Part shown: positions 11,656 through 23,522 of the stretch, in pieces | Layout: the number at the start of each line of letters is the position of its first letter | Numbering within the stretch: the stretch's first letter is position 1 | Assembly (NCBI RefSeq): GCF_028554725.1 | Contig: NC_071668.1 | Coordinates: 42,298,501-42,362,500 of the forward strand | Origin: Zeugodacus cucurbitae | Taxonomy: Eukaryota; Arthropoda; Insecta; Diptera; Tephritidae | Length of the DNA stretch: 64,000 nt | Direction: 5' to 3' | Made by a program: the position numbers and the translations under genes | The notes under the pieces: generated by a model | What the model was told of the DNA's origin: nothing | What the model saw: only the letters and a program-made list of their open reading frames with translations | The model's database searches: none

Positions 11656-12680
11656 TTATACTATCGCAACAAAGTTGCTAAAGAGGGTATGGAGGGTAAG
11701 GAGGGTTTGTGTCACCAAGAAATAAAATAGTTAGATATGGGGTTATATATATAAATATAAAGAGTGGAGTTGAAATCCGGATGTCTGTCCGTGCGTCTGT
11801 CCATGCAAGCGATAACTTGAGTAACAATTTAGATATCTTAATCAAACTTGGAACACATATTCCTTGGCACCCTGAGGAGATTGAAAATGGGCGAAATCAG
11901 ACCGTTGCCACGCCCACAAAATGGCGAAAACCGAAAACCTATAAATTTTCATAACAAAGCCGTAAATAAAAATTTTAGGGCGGGCACATTTGGATGTAAT
12001 TGTTTTTTGAAAAGTGGAAGTATAAACCAAACTTTCTGCTGTCGTTTCTTTTATCCATTTCCTTATACAGTCCAAAAATGAAAGAAATCGGATACTAACC
12101 ACGCTCACCTCCCATACAAAGGTTAGAAAATGACAAAAAGTGCGTTAACTCTGTAACGAAAAACGTCAGAAACACTAAATTTAACATAAGAAATGACAGA
12201 TGGAAGCTGCACTCAGATTTTTTTACAAAATGGGCGTGACGTCGCCCACTTATGGGTCAAAAACCATATCTCAGGAACTACTCGACCGATTTCAATGAAA
12301 TTCGGTATATAACACTTTCTTGACACCCTGATGACACGGATGGAATATGGGCGAAATCGGTTCACAACCACGCCCACTTCCCATATCCATTCCATCTGAT
12401 CCGTTCTTTTTATAATATATACATTAGGAACCAATGAAGATAGCGGAATAAAACTTTACACAAATACTGTATTTGAGATGTGACATCACTTGTGGAAAAA
12501 TTATCAAAATCGGACCATGACTTTTCAAGGCCCCTGATATCGAACATAAAGAACTCAGTGTCTAATAATTTCAATTAAGTTTTCACCGAAAATATAGGTA
12601 AATCTCTCAGATATTTTAATGTAATTCAGAGGGAATTTTTTTCTTATAACAGTTTGTCTCTGTTTCGTCGAAAAAATACC
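11656..12680 (+). repeat. ISR interspersed repeat, near-full copy
   Basis: Starts 'tatactatcgcaacaaagtt' and 'gctaaagagggtat', with 'aaatccggatgtctgtccgt', 'cacgcccacaaaatggcgaa' and 'ttcacaaccacgcccacttc' in family order. The copy fades near 12660, just before the BEL retrotransposon target site at 12686-12690. Confidence 0.75.
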
Positions 12681-12690
12681 TTTTTTCATG

Positions 12691-13204
12691 TGTACTCGCG
12701 ATTGGCTAACTCACCTGTGGGTCCGTAGAAAACTTTCTTGTATTAAAAAAAAACGCAATTGAATTTACAATATTCACAATATAACGATTTATTTCTATTT
12801 ATAATTCCTTCTTATTACTTTATTTTGTTTAACAATTTTATTTCTTATTATTTTATTATTTAACAATTTTGCGGAAGATCGTATACACCAATCGGCGGCG
12901 AAAAAGGATCGAAAAAAGATGATCGTAGAAAAGAGATGCGTTAAGCGTGCACACGTGTGTCTTCTTCTTGACTCGTACAAGAATAATGAAGAAAAAAAAA
13001 TCTGATCGTATTGGCCATTCCTTTTGTTAAAGTTGTTGGGTTATGGTTTGTGGTGTAGTATCCTCGAGTGTGGTGATTAGTGGTGAGCGTGGTAGTTGGG
13101 CCATGGCAATGTTATGCTTTTGGGATGACTTTGTCTGTCAGTGTGGGGTGTTGAAATGTTGTGTGGTTGTGTTATGCTGAGGGAGGTTGGTGCTCATTTA
13201 AACA
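12691..13204 (-). repeat. 3' LTR of the BEL/Pao element (514 bp)
   Basis: Near-identical to 23523-24018 but longer, mainly from about 6 extra bases near 12840 and 8 ('gtggttgt') near 13165. On the minus strand the adjacent internal sequence is the purine run 'aggggggccggga' (about 13205-13217), a good polypurine tract. Confidence 0.93.
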
Positions 13205-13227
13205 TCCCGGCCCCCCTAGGCAATTAG

Positions 13228-13827
13228 TTAGCCTAGTAGCCGTTGTAATTGTTGCAATGTGGCCACCACGCTACTAAGCCCAGTGGGTTGGCGAGACCGC
13301 GGCCTAGTTTGACGGCGTCGCGTGGGTGTATTACGTTGTTGGCGTCGAGTACGTGTCCATGGTTCCAGTGGTGGCTCAGCTCTTCGTAGTCGTGCTGCAC
13401 GGTTCTCCTGAGAACGCCTGTTAGTACCCCGACCTTGTGGTTGTCCGCCATCTCGGTGGAGGAGGGTGTGATGGGAGCGCATGCATATTTGGCAGGCATT
13501 GTTGGATGGACATTCTAGCGTGGAGTGGGTAGTCGCCAAACAATTGAGACAGTAGCCATGTGCCTGGGCGACCTGCTGGCGTAGCGTCGGCAGCATTCTC
13601 TTGAATATGCCGCAGTGCGGCAACCTGTTTGGGCGACGGCAAAGCGGGCATCGGAGGCGTGGTGGATCTACTAGTACCGATGTGGGGTTTGCGTGTGTTG
13701 CGCTTCGTGAACCGACCGGTTGCGATGTTGTCTTGGGATTACGAGGGGCTGGTATAGGCCCCGTGCGAGGCATGTGCACCGTCGACCGAACGGCTGGCGT
13801 TGGTGCGGTTGGCATATTGGTGTCCAT
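13228..13827 (-). CDS. BEL third ORF: zinc-knuckle protein in the env position
   Basis: An intact ~199-codon frame from ATG at 13827, downstream of pol and just inside the polypurine tract and 3' LTR. Residues 1-55 are rich in Pro, Thr and Arg. From about C60 a zinc-binding array follows: CPLCRRPNRLPHC, then CLNCLATTHSTLEC, then CQICMRSHHTLLH. The C-terminus (about 120-190) is highly basic (RTRRQQR, TRRRQTRPRSRQ). The array matches, element for element, the nucleocapsid array in this BEL's own gag (CEMC..., CTNCLSHAHNLNNC, CVYCHKRHHSMLH), so nucleic-acid binding is likely. A sequence resembling a splice acceptor ('atctttgacag') ends 4 bases before the ATG; a spliced mRNA is possible but only inferred. 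It is much more GC-rich than the rest of the element. Confidence 0.75.
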   Translation of the reverse strand: MDTNMPTAPTPAVRSTVHMPRTGPIPAPRNPKTTSQPVGSRSATHANPTSVLVDPPRLRCPLCRRPNRLPHCGIFKRMLPTLRQQVAQAHGYCLNCLATTHSTLECPSNNACQICMRSHHTLLHRDGGQPQGRGTNRRSQENRAARLRRAEPPLEPWTRTRRQQRNTPTRRRQTRPRSRQPTGLSSVVATLQQLQRLLG

Positions 13828-14013
13828 TTGATCTGTCAAAGATATTGTTTAAATTATATGGGTGTTTGTCGTAGATATGGATGGGATAATGGTGCCACGA
13901 TAGGTGGCAATAATGGGTCGTCATTGGATCGACCATTTATTATTTTTTGTTGTTTTCGGCGAATTAGTATTGGTACTTTATTTTGCGGGTTATATCGGTT
14001 TATTGGTTACGGT

Positions 14014-16200
14014 TTACGTTTCGGTTTTATCGGCTGTTGGTAAAAAGCATAGTTTAACGAGCGGCCTAGTTAGTGTTCCGTTTTGCGTACGGAGATCGAC
14101 TACGCGAATATGACCGTCGGAGCCGTAGTAGAGCTTCTCTATGCGACCAAGGCGCCATTCGGTGGGGGGGAGACAATCGTCATTGATCAAAACGCAATCT
14201 CCAAGCTGAGGCGCCTTTTCTGGTGTTTTCCACCGGTACCTTCTGTGGAGGTCCTTTATGTAATCTTCTTTCCATCGAAGACTGAATTCATGATGGAGAA
14301 TTTTAATTCATTCCCATCTGTTTAATAAGGAAAGCGACGCCAAGTCTGGCTCAGGTGTGGCCAGTATGGGCGCTCCTTTAAGAAAATGCCCTGGAGTGAG
14401 GGCGGTGAAGTCTGATGGATCTTGCGAGAGGGTAGCGAGAGGCCGTGAGTTGAGAACGGCTTCAATTCGAATAAGCAACGTCGTAAATTCTTCATAATTA
14501 AATTTGTATGTACCAGCTAGCTTCTTAAAATGAGATTTGAAGCTTTTTACAGCTGATTCCCATAGACCACCCATATGAGGAGCGCTTGGGGGGATAAATT
14601 GCCAATTAATGCCTTGGGGGGCATACTTTTGTACGATGTGTGGTGAGACTTGTTTTATGAAGTCCACAAACTGTTTTTCTGTGGCTCTTTGAGCTCCTAT
14701 AAAAGTTTTGCCATTATCGCTCATGATTTTGGATGGAAAGCCACGTCGTCCGACGAAGCGAGCAAAAGCCGCGAGAAAAGCCTCCGTCGTCAGATTAGTA
14801 CAGAGCTCAAGATGTACTGCCTTTGTCGTGAAACAGACAAAGACAGCCACGTAGCCCTTTATGAGGGTGGGGGACCTTAGCATAGACGCCTTTATTTGAA
14901 AAGGCCCAGCAAAATCGACACCTGTGGTGGTGAAAGGCAGAGCGAAATTACAGCGTTCAGGTGGAAGTGCTGCCATAATCTGCGTTCGCATTTTGTGCTT
15001 GTGCATAGTGCAGATTTTGCACATGAAAATGCACTTTTTTATTTGGGGCTTAAGACGGAGTATGTAATACTCTTGGCGAACCATCTGTTGCATGAGGCGA
15101 TGTTCGGCGTGTAGCATTAGATTGTGGATGTAATTAATAAATAATGTGGCAAATGGGGACTTCTCAGGGATTATTATAGGATATCGTTCGTTATATGTTA
15201 AGCTTGAATTAGCAATCCGACCATTCGCCCGAAGCAAACCGTTCGTGTCTAGAAATGGGTTTAGAACTAAGAGTGAACTCCTTTCATCAATAGGTTTCGA
15301 TTCTCTTAATAAGGATAGGTCGCGGCTGAAGTAGCGCGTTTGAGTCGATGCGATAAGAGCGACCTTTGCTTTTTGTAAGTCTGGGTGCGTCAATGTATCG
15401 CATTGGAGGCAAGTTGCTCCTTTAACCTTAAGTTTGAGTCGTTCTATGAATTTAAGCATGTAGGCGACTACTCTGAGGGCTCGGGGGAACGATGAAAATC
15501 GTTCAAGGATGTCGGTATCATCCAGTACTGTATGAAAGGTGACGATTTTCCGACATTCTGGGGCAATTAGGTTGCGCATGGGTGACTGTGGCCACGAATC
15601 GGAGGATTCGGTTAACCATCTGGGGCCGTTCCACCAAAGGGTGGTGGTGGCGAGGTGCAAGGGTTTGCACCCTCTTGTTCCTAGGTCGGCAGGATTGTCT
15701 GCACTAGCAACGTGTCGCCAAGTTGCTGATCCTACTAGGTCAAGTATTTGAGAAGTTCGATTAGAAATATAGGTTTTCCACGCGTGTGGTGGTTTTTCTA
15801 ACCAGGCTAGAACTATTTCAGAATCGGACCAAAGATATAATTTACATTTTGCCATGTTTAAGTGGGTCCGCACCATGGAAACTAGTTTTGCTAATAGTAG
15901 TGCGCCACAGAGTTCAAGTCGTGGTAGACTTAACGTTTTAAGAGGTGCAACCTTTGCCTTTGCTACTAGTAGCTGGCTTGTAGTTGCCGTGTCGCTTTGT
16001 GCGCGCACATAGATAGTGGCACAATATGCCTTTTCAGAGGCGTCGCAGAAGCCATGCAGTTCGACTTGGTATTCGGGGGAATAGTTTACCCACCGTGGTA
16101 TTTGGATATGCGAAATATCATTCAAATTTGTAGCGAATTGGGACCATTTTTCTAAGCGAAGAGGTTTCACTTGTTCGTCCCAGTCGGTTCCGTCTAGCCA
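14014..16200 (-). pseudogene. BEL pol 3' part: RNase H and integrase with C-terminal domain
   Basis: The minus-strand frame runs from 16200 through the RNase H region (LHGFCDASEKAYCATIY, LYLWSDSEIVLAWL, ADNPADLGTRG) into integrase. The HHCC finger is visible (HNLMLHAEH then CIFMCKIC), as are the DDE residues in GVDFAGPF, MSDNGKTF and GLWESAVKSF. After NRWE a single TGA (14308-14310) interrupts. The same frame then continues as the BEL C-terminal domain (LRWKEDYIKDLHRRYRWK; APQLGDCVLINDD; PPTEWRLGRIEK) and ends at a TAA at 14014. The first 1072 bp repeat the segment 16784-17855. One nonsense mutation thus breaks an otherwise complete integrase. Confidence 0.9.
15129..16200. repeat. 1072-bp pol duplication, downstream copy
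   Basis: Aligns without gaps to 16784-17855 at an offset of 1655, with only about two mismatches seen (for example 15868 vs 17523). Junctions: 'agcca' then Tigger sequence on one side; normal pol on the other. Confidence 0.93.
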
Positions 16201-16786
16201 GTAGGTATTTATGTTTATTTTAATTATTCTTATATGTACACAAATAAGTAGTACATACCAAATTACAAACATAAGTACGTAATGTACTGTAATAATGTCA
16301 CTAACGTAGGAAATCTGTTATTTGGGTTTGTTTTTGACAGACTTTTGTTCGGTAGTAAGAACTTCGGACAGTATTGTGAATTCTTGATATCATTGTTTTC
16401 ATATGGTCATCATCAAATTTAGTCTGAACAAATACATTAAGCGTTTCCGCAGCCTTCAGAGCTTCAGATACACTCAAGGTTGGATACAACTCTGGTTCGT
16501 CATCATCACCGTCGCTATCTTTGCTATTCGCGTCGTCGGCGATGATATTATCCATAATGTTTTCATCAGACGGCTCTTCACAAGTGGCGATAGTATCATC
16601 GACACGCGCGTATTGTTCAAAGTCCTCGTTTGTTATGGGTAAGTGATGCTTATCAATAGCCTTCGCCCAAATGCTCAGCAGTACGTCGTCTTCTTCGTTA
16701 AAATCATCTGAAGTTATTGTACATTCTACATTGCTTCGGACAAAATCAGCATGTTTGTAACAGTGTTTGTAACAGTTAAAAACTGT
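16201..16786 (-). mobile_element. Tigger/pogo fragment inside BEL pol
   Basis: Nearly identical to 21355-21928 in the same BEL's leader, apart from a 12-bp local duplication ('gtttgtaacagt') near 16762. It lacks transposon ends and a TA duplication, so it did not arrive by transposition. It encodes the C-terminus of a pogo/Tigger transposase (SNVECTITSDDFNEEDD to KQTQITDFLR). At its right junction 'tgt' is shared with pol sequence. Confidence 0.9.
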
Positions 16787-18963
16787 AATTAATAAATAAT
16801 GTGGCAAATGGGGACTTCTCAGGGATTATTATAGGATATCGTTCGTTATATGTTAAGCTTGAATTAGCAATCCGACCATTCGCCCGAAGCAAACCGTTCG
16901 TGTCTAGAAATGGGTTTAGAACTAAGAGTGAACTCCTTTCATCAATAGGTTTCGATTCTCTTAATAAGGATAGGTCGCGGCTGAAGTAGCGCGTTTGAGT
17001 CGATGCGATAAGAGCGACCTTTGCTTTTTGTAAGTCTGGGTGCGTCAATGTATCGCATTGGAGGCAAGTTGCTCCTTTAACCTTAAGTTTGAGTCGTTCT
17101 ATGAATTTAAGCATGTAGGCGACTACTCTGAGGGCTCGGGGGAACGATGAAAATCGTTCAAGGATGTCGGTATCATCCAGTACTGTATGAAAGGTGACGA
17201 TTTTCCGACATTCTGGGGCAATTAGGTTGCGCATGGGTGACTGTGGCCACGAATCGGAGGATTCGGTTAACCATCTGGGGCCGTTCCACCAAAGGGTGGT
17301 GGTGGCGAGGTGCAAGGGTTTGCACCCTCTTGTTCCTAGGTCGGCAGGATTGTCTGCACTAGCAACGTGTCGCCAAGTTGCTGATCCTACTAGGTCAAGT
17401 ATTTGAGAAGTTCGATTAGAAATATAGGTTTTCCACGCGTGTGGTGGTTTTTCTAACCAGGCTAGAACTATTTCAGAATCGGACCAAAGATATAATTTAC
17501 ATTTTGCCATGTTTAAGTGTGTCCGCACCATGGAAACTAGTTTTGCTAATAGTAGTGCGCCACAGAGTTCAAGTCGTGGTAGACTTAACGTTTTAAGAGG
17601 TGCAACCTTTGCCTTTGCTACTAGTAGCTGGCTTGTAGTTGCCGTGTCGCTTTGTGCGCGCACATAGATAGTGGCACAATATGCCTTTTCAGAGGCGTCG
17701 CAGAAGCCATGCAGTTCGACTTGGTATTCGGGGGAATAGTTTACCCACCGTGGTATTTGGATATGCGAAATATCATTCAGATTTGTAGCGAATTGGGACC
17801 ATTTTTCTAAGCGAAGAGGTTTCACTTGTTCGTCCCAGTCGGTTCCGTCTAGCCATAATTCTTGAATCAGGATTTTCGCTTGTATCATAATTGGCGAAAG
17901 CCATCCTGCGGGGTCGAAAAGTTTTGCCACAGACGACAAAATTTGTCTTTTTGTTATGGCGGATATTGCGGAAATTGACTCTGTAGTATATGCAAACTTA
18001 TCAGATATCGCATTCCATTGGATGCCTAGTGTTTTTGTTGTACTTTCCTTTTCGAATACAAGGAAATTAGTATCCAACAAATGATCTTTTGGAATATTTT
18101 TTACTATATTTGGGTGATTAGTTGTGATCTTTTTTAGAGGAAACCCTGCGGTGCTGAGGGCACTTCTTACTTGTGATAAGGACTCGTATGCCTGTGGAAG
18201 GCTGTGGCTTCCAGACAGGATATCGTCCACATATGTCTGTGTTTTTAACACTTGTGTTGCCAGCGGAAATTCTGACTTTGTGTCTTCTGCCAATTCGTGT
18301 AGTGTACGAATGGCTAGGTATGGGGCACAGTTCACGCCAAAGGTAACAGTTTTTAATTTAAAGTCGCGTAGTGGACTATTGGGAGATTTTCGGAAAATAA
18401 TTCGCTGAAAAACTTGATCATCTTTATGTACGGCTATTTGTCGATACATTTTTTCGACATCCCCATTGAATACGTATTTGAATATACGCCAATTTAGTAT
18501 GAGGAGCATTAAATCTGGTTGGAGTGTCGGTCCCGTAAATAAAATATCATTTAGGGAATTCCCCGAGCTAGTGGATCTTGATGCATTAAATACAACTCTA
18601 ACTTTTGTTGGTTTTTTTATCAGGCTTTACTACTGCGTAATGTGGCAAGTAGAATGATTGATATTTGTCTTTTATGATTTTTTCGCATGGGCTTATTTCC
18701 TCCATGTGATCTAAATGGAGGTATTCTTCTAAGACACTATCGTACTCTTGTTTGAGTTCACCTTTTCTGAGTAGGGTTTTTTCCATACTTAGAAACTGCT
18801 GTATTGCAGAGGTGCGAGAGTGACCTAAGGCGAGTGTGTCTGGAAATTGTTGTTTTAGTGGTAGTCGTACGACATACCGACCATTATCTGATCGAGTAGT
18901 TGTGGCTTTGTAAAAGTCTTCACAATACTGATCTGGCCGAAATAGGGGGGAGCTCTTCTAGCT
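16776..18963 (-). pseudogene. BEL pol 5' part: reverse transcriptase and RNase H
   Basis: Starts around 18963 with LRKFWELEELP, which is broken at a poly-C run (about 18945). It continues as DQYCEDFYKATTT... to YAVVKPDKKT, shifts frame again at an A-run near 18605, then reads KVRVVFNASRS through GDVEKMYRQIAV, TFGVNCAPYLAIR, the catalytic YVDDILSGS, and KLFDPAGWLSP. RNase H motifs (GFCDASEKAY, WSDSEIVLAW) follow, and the frame ends inside the Tigger fragment. Both frameshifts lie in homopolymers. They could be genuine decay or assembly error; as given, no full polyprotein can be made. Confidence 0.88.
16784..17855. repeat. 1072-bp pol duplication, upstream copy
   Basis: Partner of 15129-16200. 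This copy is continuous with the RT domain upstream (higher coordinates) and runs into Tigger sequence at 16786, where the reading frame acquires a foreign tail (INYSF). Confidence 0.93.
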
Positions 18964-18975
18964 CCCAAAATTTCC

Positions 18976-21080
18976 TTAATTGTGATTAAGACATTCGTTG
19001 GATATTTCTTCAACTTCAGTTGTCATGGTGTAAACTGTTTCAGTAACTAGTCCACTTAGTATCCAACCGAAGATGGTATTTTGAGCTAGAAGGGTGTTTG
19101 AGATTTTTTCAACCCCTTCTAGTATAATTTGCGGTATAAGGTCGCTGCCTAGTAGAATGTCTATTTGAGCTGGGGTGTTGTAGTTGGGATCTGCTAGAGT
19201 TAGGTGTGAAACCTTATCCCAATGCTTGCTATTTATTTGATAGCTTGGAAGCATGTTTGTTAATTGCGGTAAGACAATAGCATCTGCTTGAATGCGCTTA
19301 TCCGCTTGGGGCGAAATTAGGGTAATAGGGCATATTTTATTAGAGCTTTGTATTACTCTTCCGCCCATTCCCGTAATTTCAAATTTAGCTTGCTTAGTTG
19401 GCAGTTTTAGTTTTGTTTGTGCCTTAGACGCTATGAATGATCGTTGTGATCCTTGGTCTATTAAGGCTCTAAGTTTAAACAGTTCTCCTCTGTGTTCGAT
19501 GGAGACAACTGCTGTTGGTAGTAGTACCTTGCTTTGAATTTCGCTGTGTAGCGTTTGTGTCTTTTGCGTCTTTGAGCAACATGGCTCTTGGCTAATTTCA
19601 GGTTTTTGTATTTCGGGAGTTGCTGTTGCAACTAAACCCGTGGCTCTTTTTGTATAAGCGCTACTTTGAGGTGTAATGGGGGACATGTTGTAGTGTAACA
19701 TGGAATGATGTCTTTTATGACAATATACGCAATTGAATTTGCTTTCGCAATTATTAAGATTGTGTGCGTGGGACAAGCAGTTTGTACAGAGTCTTTTTGA
19801 CCTGACAAAGTTGTTCCTTTCGTTTATATTTAATTTTTTATACTTCTCGCAAGTTTTTATTTTATGACCTCCCTTACACATTTCACATACTGATTGCCAT
19901 TTATTGGCTTGGTTTGATACAAAGGAGTGACTTTTATTAACGTGTGTATTGTATTGTATATGTTTGCTGGCTTGAGGTTTAAGCAAGTTTTTACTCGACT
20001 CATTTTGAAGACTAGTTACATTCATATTTTGGCTGCCCATTCGCTCAGCTATCTCGTACTGAGCAGCGAGGAATTTTTTCATTTGCTCCCATGTGGGCAT
20101 CACTCTTCGATCGTCTAGTGACTGTTCCCATCGTAGTAACGCAGCATCAGGGAGTTTTTCTGCGCAAATAGTTACTATCATATGGTCCCAATATTCTACG
20201 GGAGCTTTTTGTGTTTGTAATACTGATAGGCAATTTGTCACTGTCGAGTAAAACTTTTGAAATTCATGGCTGGTTTCTTGTTTGATTTTAGGGTAATGTA
20301 GTATAGTTTTAATAGGATTTTCTATCATTACTCTTTTATTTTCGTATCTTTCGACTAGTGCTTGCCAAGCCAGCTTAAAACTTTCGCCATTTAAGCCGAA
20401 TTGCTTGACGATCATGTCTGCTTCCCCTTGTGTTTTATACCTTAGGTGGTATAGCTTTTGTGCATCTGCGAGTTTAGGATGATTTATAAAAAGAGCTGTG
20501 AACATGTCCCGGAAGGACGGCCATTGATCATAACATCCGTGAAATATTTCCGTATCGCATGCTGGCACTTGGAGATAAATGTCTGTATTATTTTCTTGGG
20601 GTTTTATTTGTGCCAGCTCTACTCTCGATTGGGGAGTAGGCGCGATTGACTTCAAAAGTTTTAATTGATCTGAGATCACAATTTTTGTGTCTACATACTG
20701 GTCTAAACAGTTTTCATATTTGGCGTAAGGCGAAGATTTAAAATTTTCAGGTAGATCTGAATCATCAGTTTCTACTATTAAGTCATACACCGCTTGGAGA
20801 CGTGTCCAAAAATTTTCAATTGTTTGACATTTTATTTCAAGTGCCGATTCAGAGTTGTTTTGCATCGGCGAAGATGTAAATCGAGTGCAGTATCTTATTA
20901 GACAGTCACTCTCAGTCAAATGAATTTAGAGTTCAACATGTCTTTCCCCCTTTTCGGTTTTGTAGCACCTTGCTTTGAGCGTGTAGCTTCTGCCGGTGTA
21001 CATGGACTCTTATCGTCTGTAATCATTTTTTGAACTTTTAGAAATTGAGTAGATTTTGCTTCCTTTGAATCTATGTTCAT
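18976..21080 (-). pseudogene. BEL gag with nucleocapsid and protease
   Basis: A 647-codon frame (20919-18976) carries a DUF1759-type gag (CYDQWPSFRDMFTALFINH; LKLLKSIAPTPQSRVELAQI), three zinc-knuckle motifs (CEMCKGGHKIKTC; CTNCLSHAHNLNNC; CVYCHKRHHSMLH) and the aspartic protease motif ALIDQGSQRSFI. A likely true start is the ATG at 21080 (MNIDSKEAKSTQF...), whose 50-odd codons end at TGA near 20925, one base out of frame with the main body. The frame stops at 18976, a few bases from where pol begins in another frame. Gag and pol are normally one polyprotein in BEL, so both breaks look like mutations. Confidence 0.88.
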
Positions 21081-21222
21081 TTAGAAGAAATATTTTAAAA
21101 GGGAAATATATACGTATATGTGTATTTGATTTTGTTATTGCAGTGTAAACTGAGAGAGTATAAAATGTGACAAAGGAAAACCGAAACCCTTTTAAGTAAA
21201 TAAGAGTTTTTATTTATATATA

Positions 21223-22173
21223 CAGTAGAATCCGGATATAACGACCTTCAAGGGACCGGCGATATTATGTCGCACTAACCGGATGACGTATAAAACGGAT
21301 ATTTACATATGTATGTAATTATGTATTATAAATGCGAAAGTTTGATTTTCCTATGCAGGTATTTATGTTTATTTTAATTATTCTTATATGTACACAAATA
21401 AGTAGTACATACCAAATTACAAACATAAGTACGTAATGTACTGTAATAATGTCACTAACGTAGGAAATCTGTTATTTGGGTTTGTTTTTGACAGACTTTT
21501 GTTCGATAGTAAGAACTTCGGACAGTATTGTGAATTCTTGATATCATTGTTTTCATATGGTCATCATCAAATTTAGTCTGAACAAATACATTAAGCGTTT
21601 CCGCAGCCTTCAGAGCTTCAGATACACTCAAGGTTGGATACAACTCTGGTTCGTCATCATCACCGTCGCTATCTTTGCTATTCGCGTCGTCGGCGATGAT
21701 ATTATCCATAATGTTTTCATCAGACGGCTCTTCACAAGTGGCGATAGTATCATCGACACGCGCGTATTGTTCAAAGTCCTCGTTTGTTATGGGTAAGTGA
21801 TGCTTATCAATAGCCTTCGCCCAAATGCTCAGCAGTACGTCGTCTTCTTCGTTAAAATCATCTGAAGTTATTGTACATTCTACATTGCTTCGGACAAAAT
21901 CAGCATGTTTGTAACAGTTAAAAACTGTTCCTTGCTTGAGTTGAGTCCAGGCACGCGCGCCAATAAGGAGAATTGAACGGTGAAGCGCGTCGTTTTAAAC
22001 GGACGAATTATCGTAAAAAATGTCGCTATAAACGGTTTGTCGCTCAAACCGGAGTCGCACTAAACGGTTACATTTTCTTAGTATCTAACTATTAAACCTA
22101 ACTTGAGTAAATAATATCGACGCTAAAAACGGTTAGTCGTTATAAGCGACGTCGTTATAAATGAATTCTACTG
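21223..22173 (-). mobile_element. Tigger/pogo DNA transposon (951 bp) in the BEL leader
   Basis: The ends are CAGTAGAATCCGGATATAAC on the left and, inverted, CAGTAGAATTCATTTATAAC on the right, with TA on each side. Repeated 'cggttagtcgttataa'-type subterminal motifs are present. Inside, the minus-strand frame (about 21900-21455) encodes only the acidic C-terminal tail of a pogo-class transposase (NEEDDVLLSIWAKAI, DSDGDDDEPELYPTLS, QTQITDFLR). The HTH and DDE core are missing, so it is a non-autonomous deletion copy. Confidence 0.88.
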
Positions 22174-23522
22174 TATATATATATTTCTTTTTTTAATTTT
22201 TTATTTCGATGTAATTAAATGGAGGCGCGTAATTTGTAATAGTGGCCGGTTTTTATTTATTTACGTTTTATTATTGTTAGTTGATTTGATTTAATTAATT
22301 TTTATTTATTTTTTTTTTTTACGGACTTATTGGAATATCCTCGTATGCTCTCGTATGTGAGGTAATTTTTTATGGACTTATTGGGATCCCCTCGTATGTG
22401 CTCATATGAGAGGTCAATGCTCTTTGTATATATTTATATGTGTGCCCGTTATGTGCCGATTTTGTGCATGTAATATGCTTAATTATTGTTTGTTGCAAAC
22501 CTGCTTGTTTTTGTTTTTCCAAAATACAAGGGGTGTTGCTCAGAAGGTTTGCCAATAAGGACTTTGAAGGTCTATGTGTGTATATATAATGTGGATATTT
22601 ATATGTATGTGTATGGTATAATAGTTTTGGATGTATTTATACGGACCCGAATAGGTTTGTTTGTTTTTGTTTGTAATTAATCGTATTAATACAGATTCTC
22701 ATTTAAACTTAGTTTGGTTATTTTTATATACGAATTTTTTACTTTTCCTCTTAAATTTGAAATTATATTAGAGTTTCTAGTAACTGAAATGTCACTATGT
22801 ACATATGTGAGGTTATAATATGTAGGTCATGCAATTAATGTGAATACAATTTTTTTTTTGTCTCTTGCTTCTTGTTGTTGTAATCGCGGTACGAGTAAAA
22901 TGACAAAGGAGAGTTAAATAAGATGGTAAGAGTTGAGATTTGCATGTATTTAACTCCTGCACTCAGCATACATATGTATATGACGGTATGTATATACGCG
23001 TATGTATTTTTATAATAATTATTGGTAAGTATATGGTATACAATATTTTCAGGTAATCTCCACAGTTGTGATAAGCTGGTTTGTATGTATATCTGTATTC
23101 TATTTTTTTTTTTTGGTTTGTCCGTTCTGGTGTGCCTTTTACTTGTTAGTGCAAACCTGCTTGATGCTTTAAAAGTGGATGGGGTGTTGCTAGAGAATAT
23201 TGCATGTAGATACTTGGGTGTTTTTTTTTTTGTAAGTTTTGAGTTTGCTTTAGGTGTGATTACAACGAGAAGCATATATAGGCAATTCGTAATTTAACTA
23301 TCGGTTAAATATTGGTTTTTGATACACCGTAATAAATTTTAGTATCCGTTTAGTTGAACTATTTAAAGTTATAACGGGGTTATAATTGGTAAACCAGTTT
23401 TTTTTTTTTTTAAATTTTTGTGTATAATTTTCTTGGTCACTGTATTGTACTGCACTAACACTGTGTATATTGCTTTATATTCACTGTTGGGGTCACTGCC
23501 TTTCTGTTGGCTCGAAGGACCA
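22174..23522 (-). other. BEL untranslated leader and primer-binding site
   Basis: No ORF. Next to the 5' LTR the minus strand begins TGGTCCTTCGAGCC (23522 downward), the expected TGG start of a tRNA primer-binding site; I could not name the tRNA. A diverged direct repeat of about 54 bp ('gacttattggaatatcctcg' / 'gacttattgggatcccctcg') lies near 22322-22420, and several TA-rich runs follow. Confidence 0.7.

Noticed and set aside
13601..14325. Several plus-strand frames of 69-107 codons across the BEL 3' region
   Set aside because: Antisense of ORF3 and of the integrase C-terminal domain; no domain of their own.
22835..23297. Frames of 91-146 codons on both strands in the BEL leader
   Set aside because: AT-rich leader; no domain, and low-complexity runs explain the open frames.
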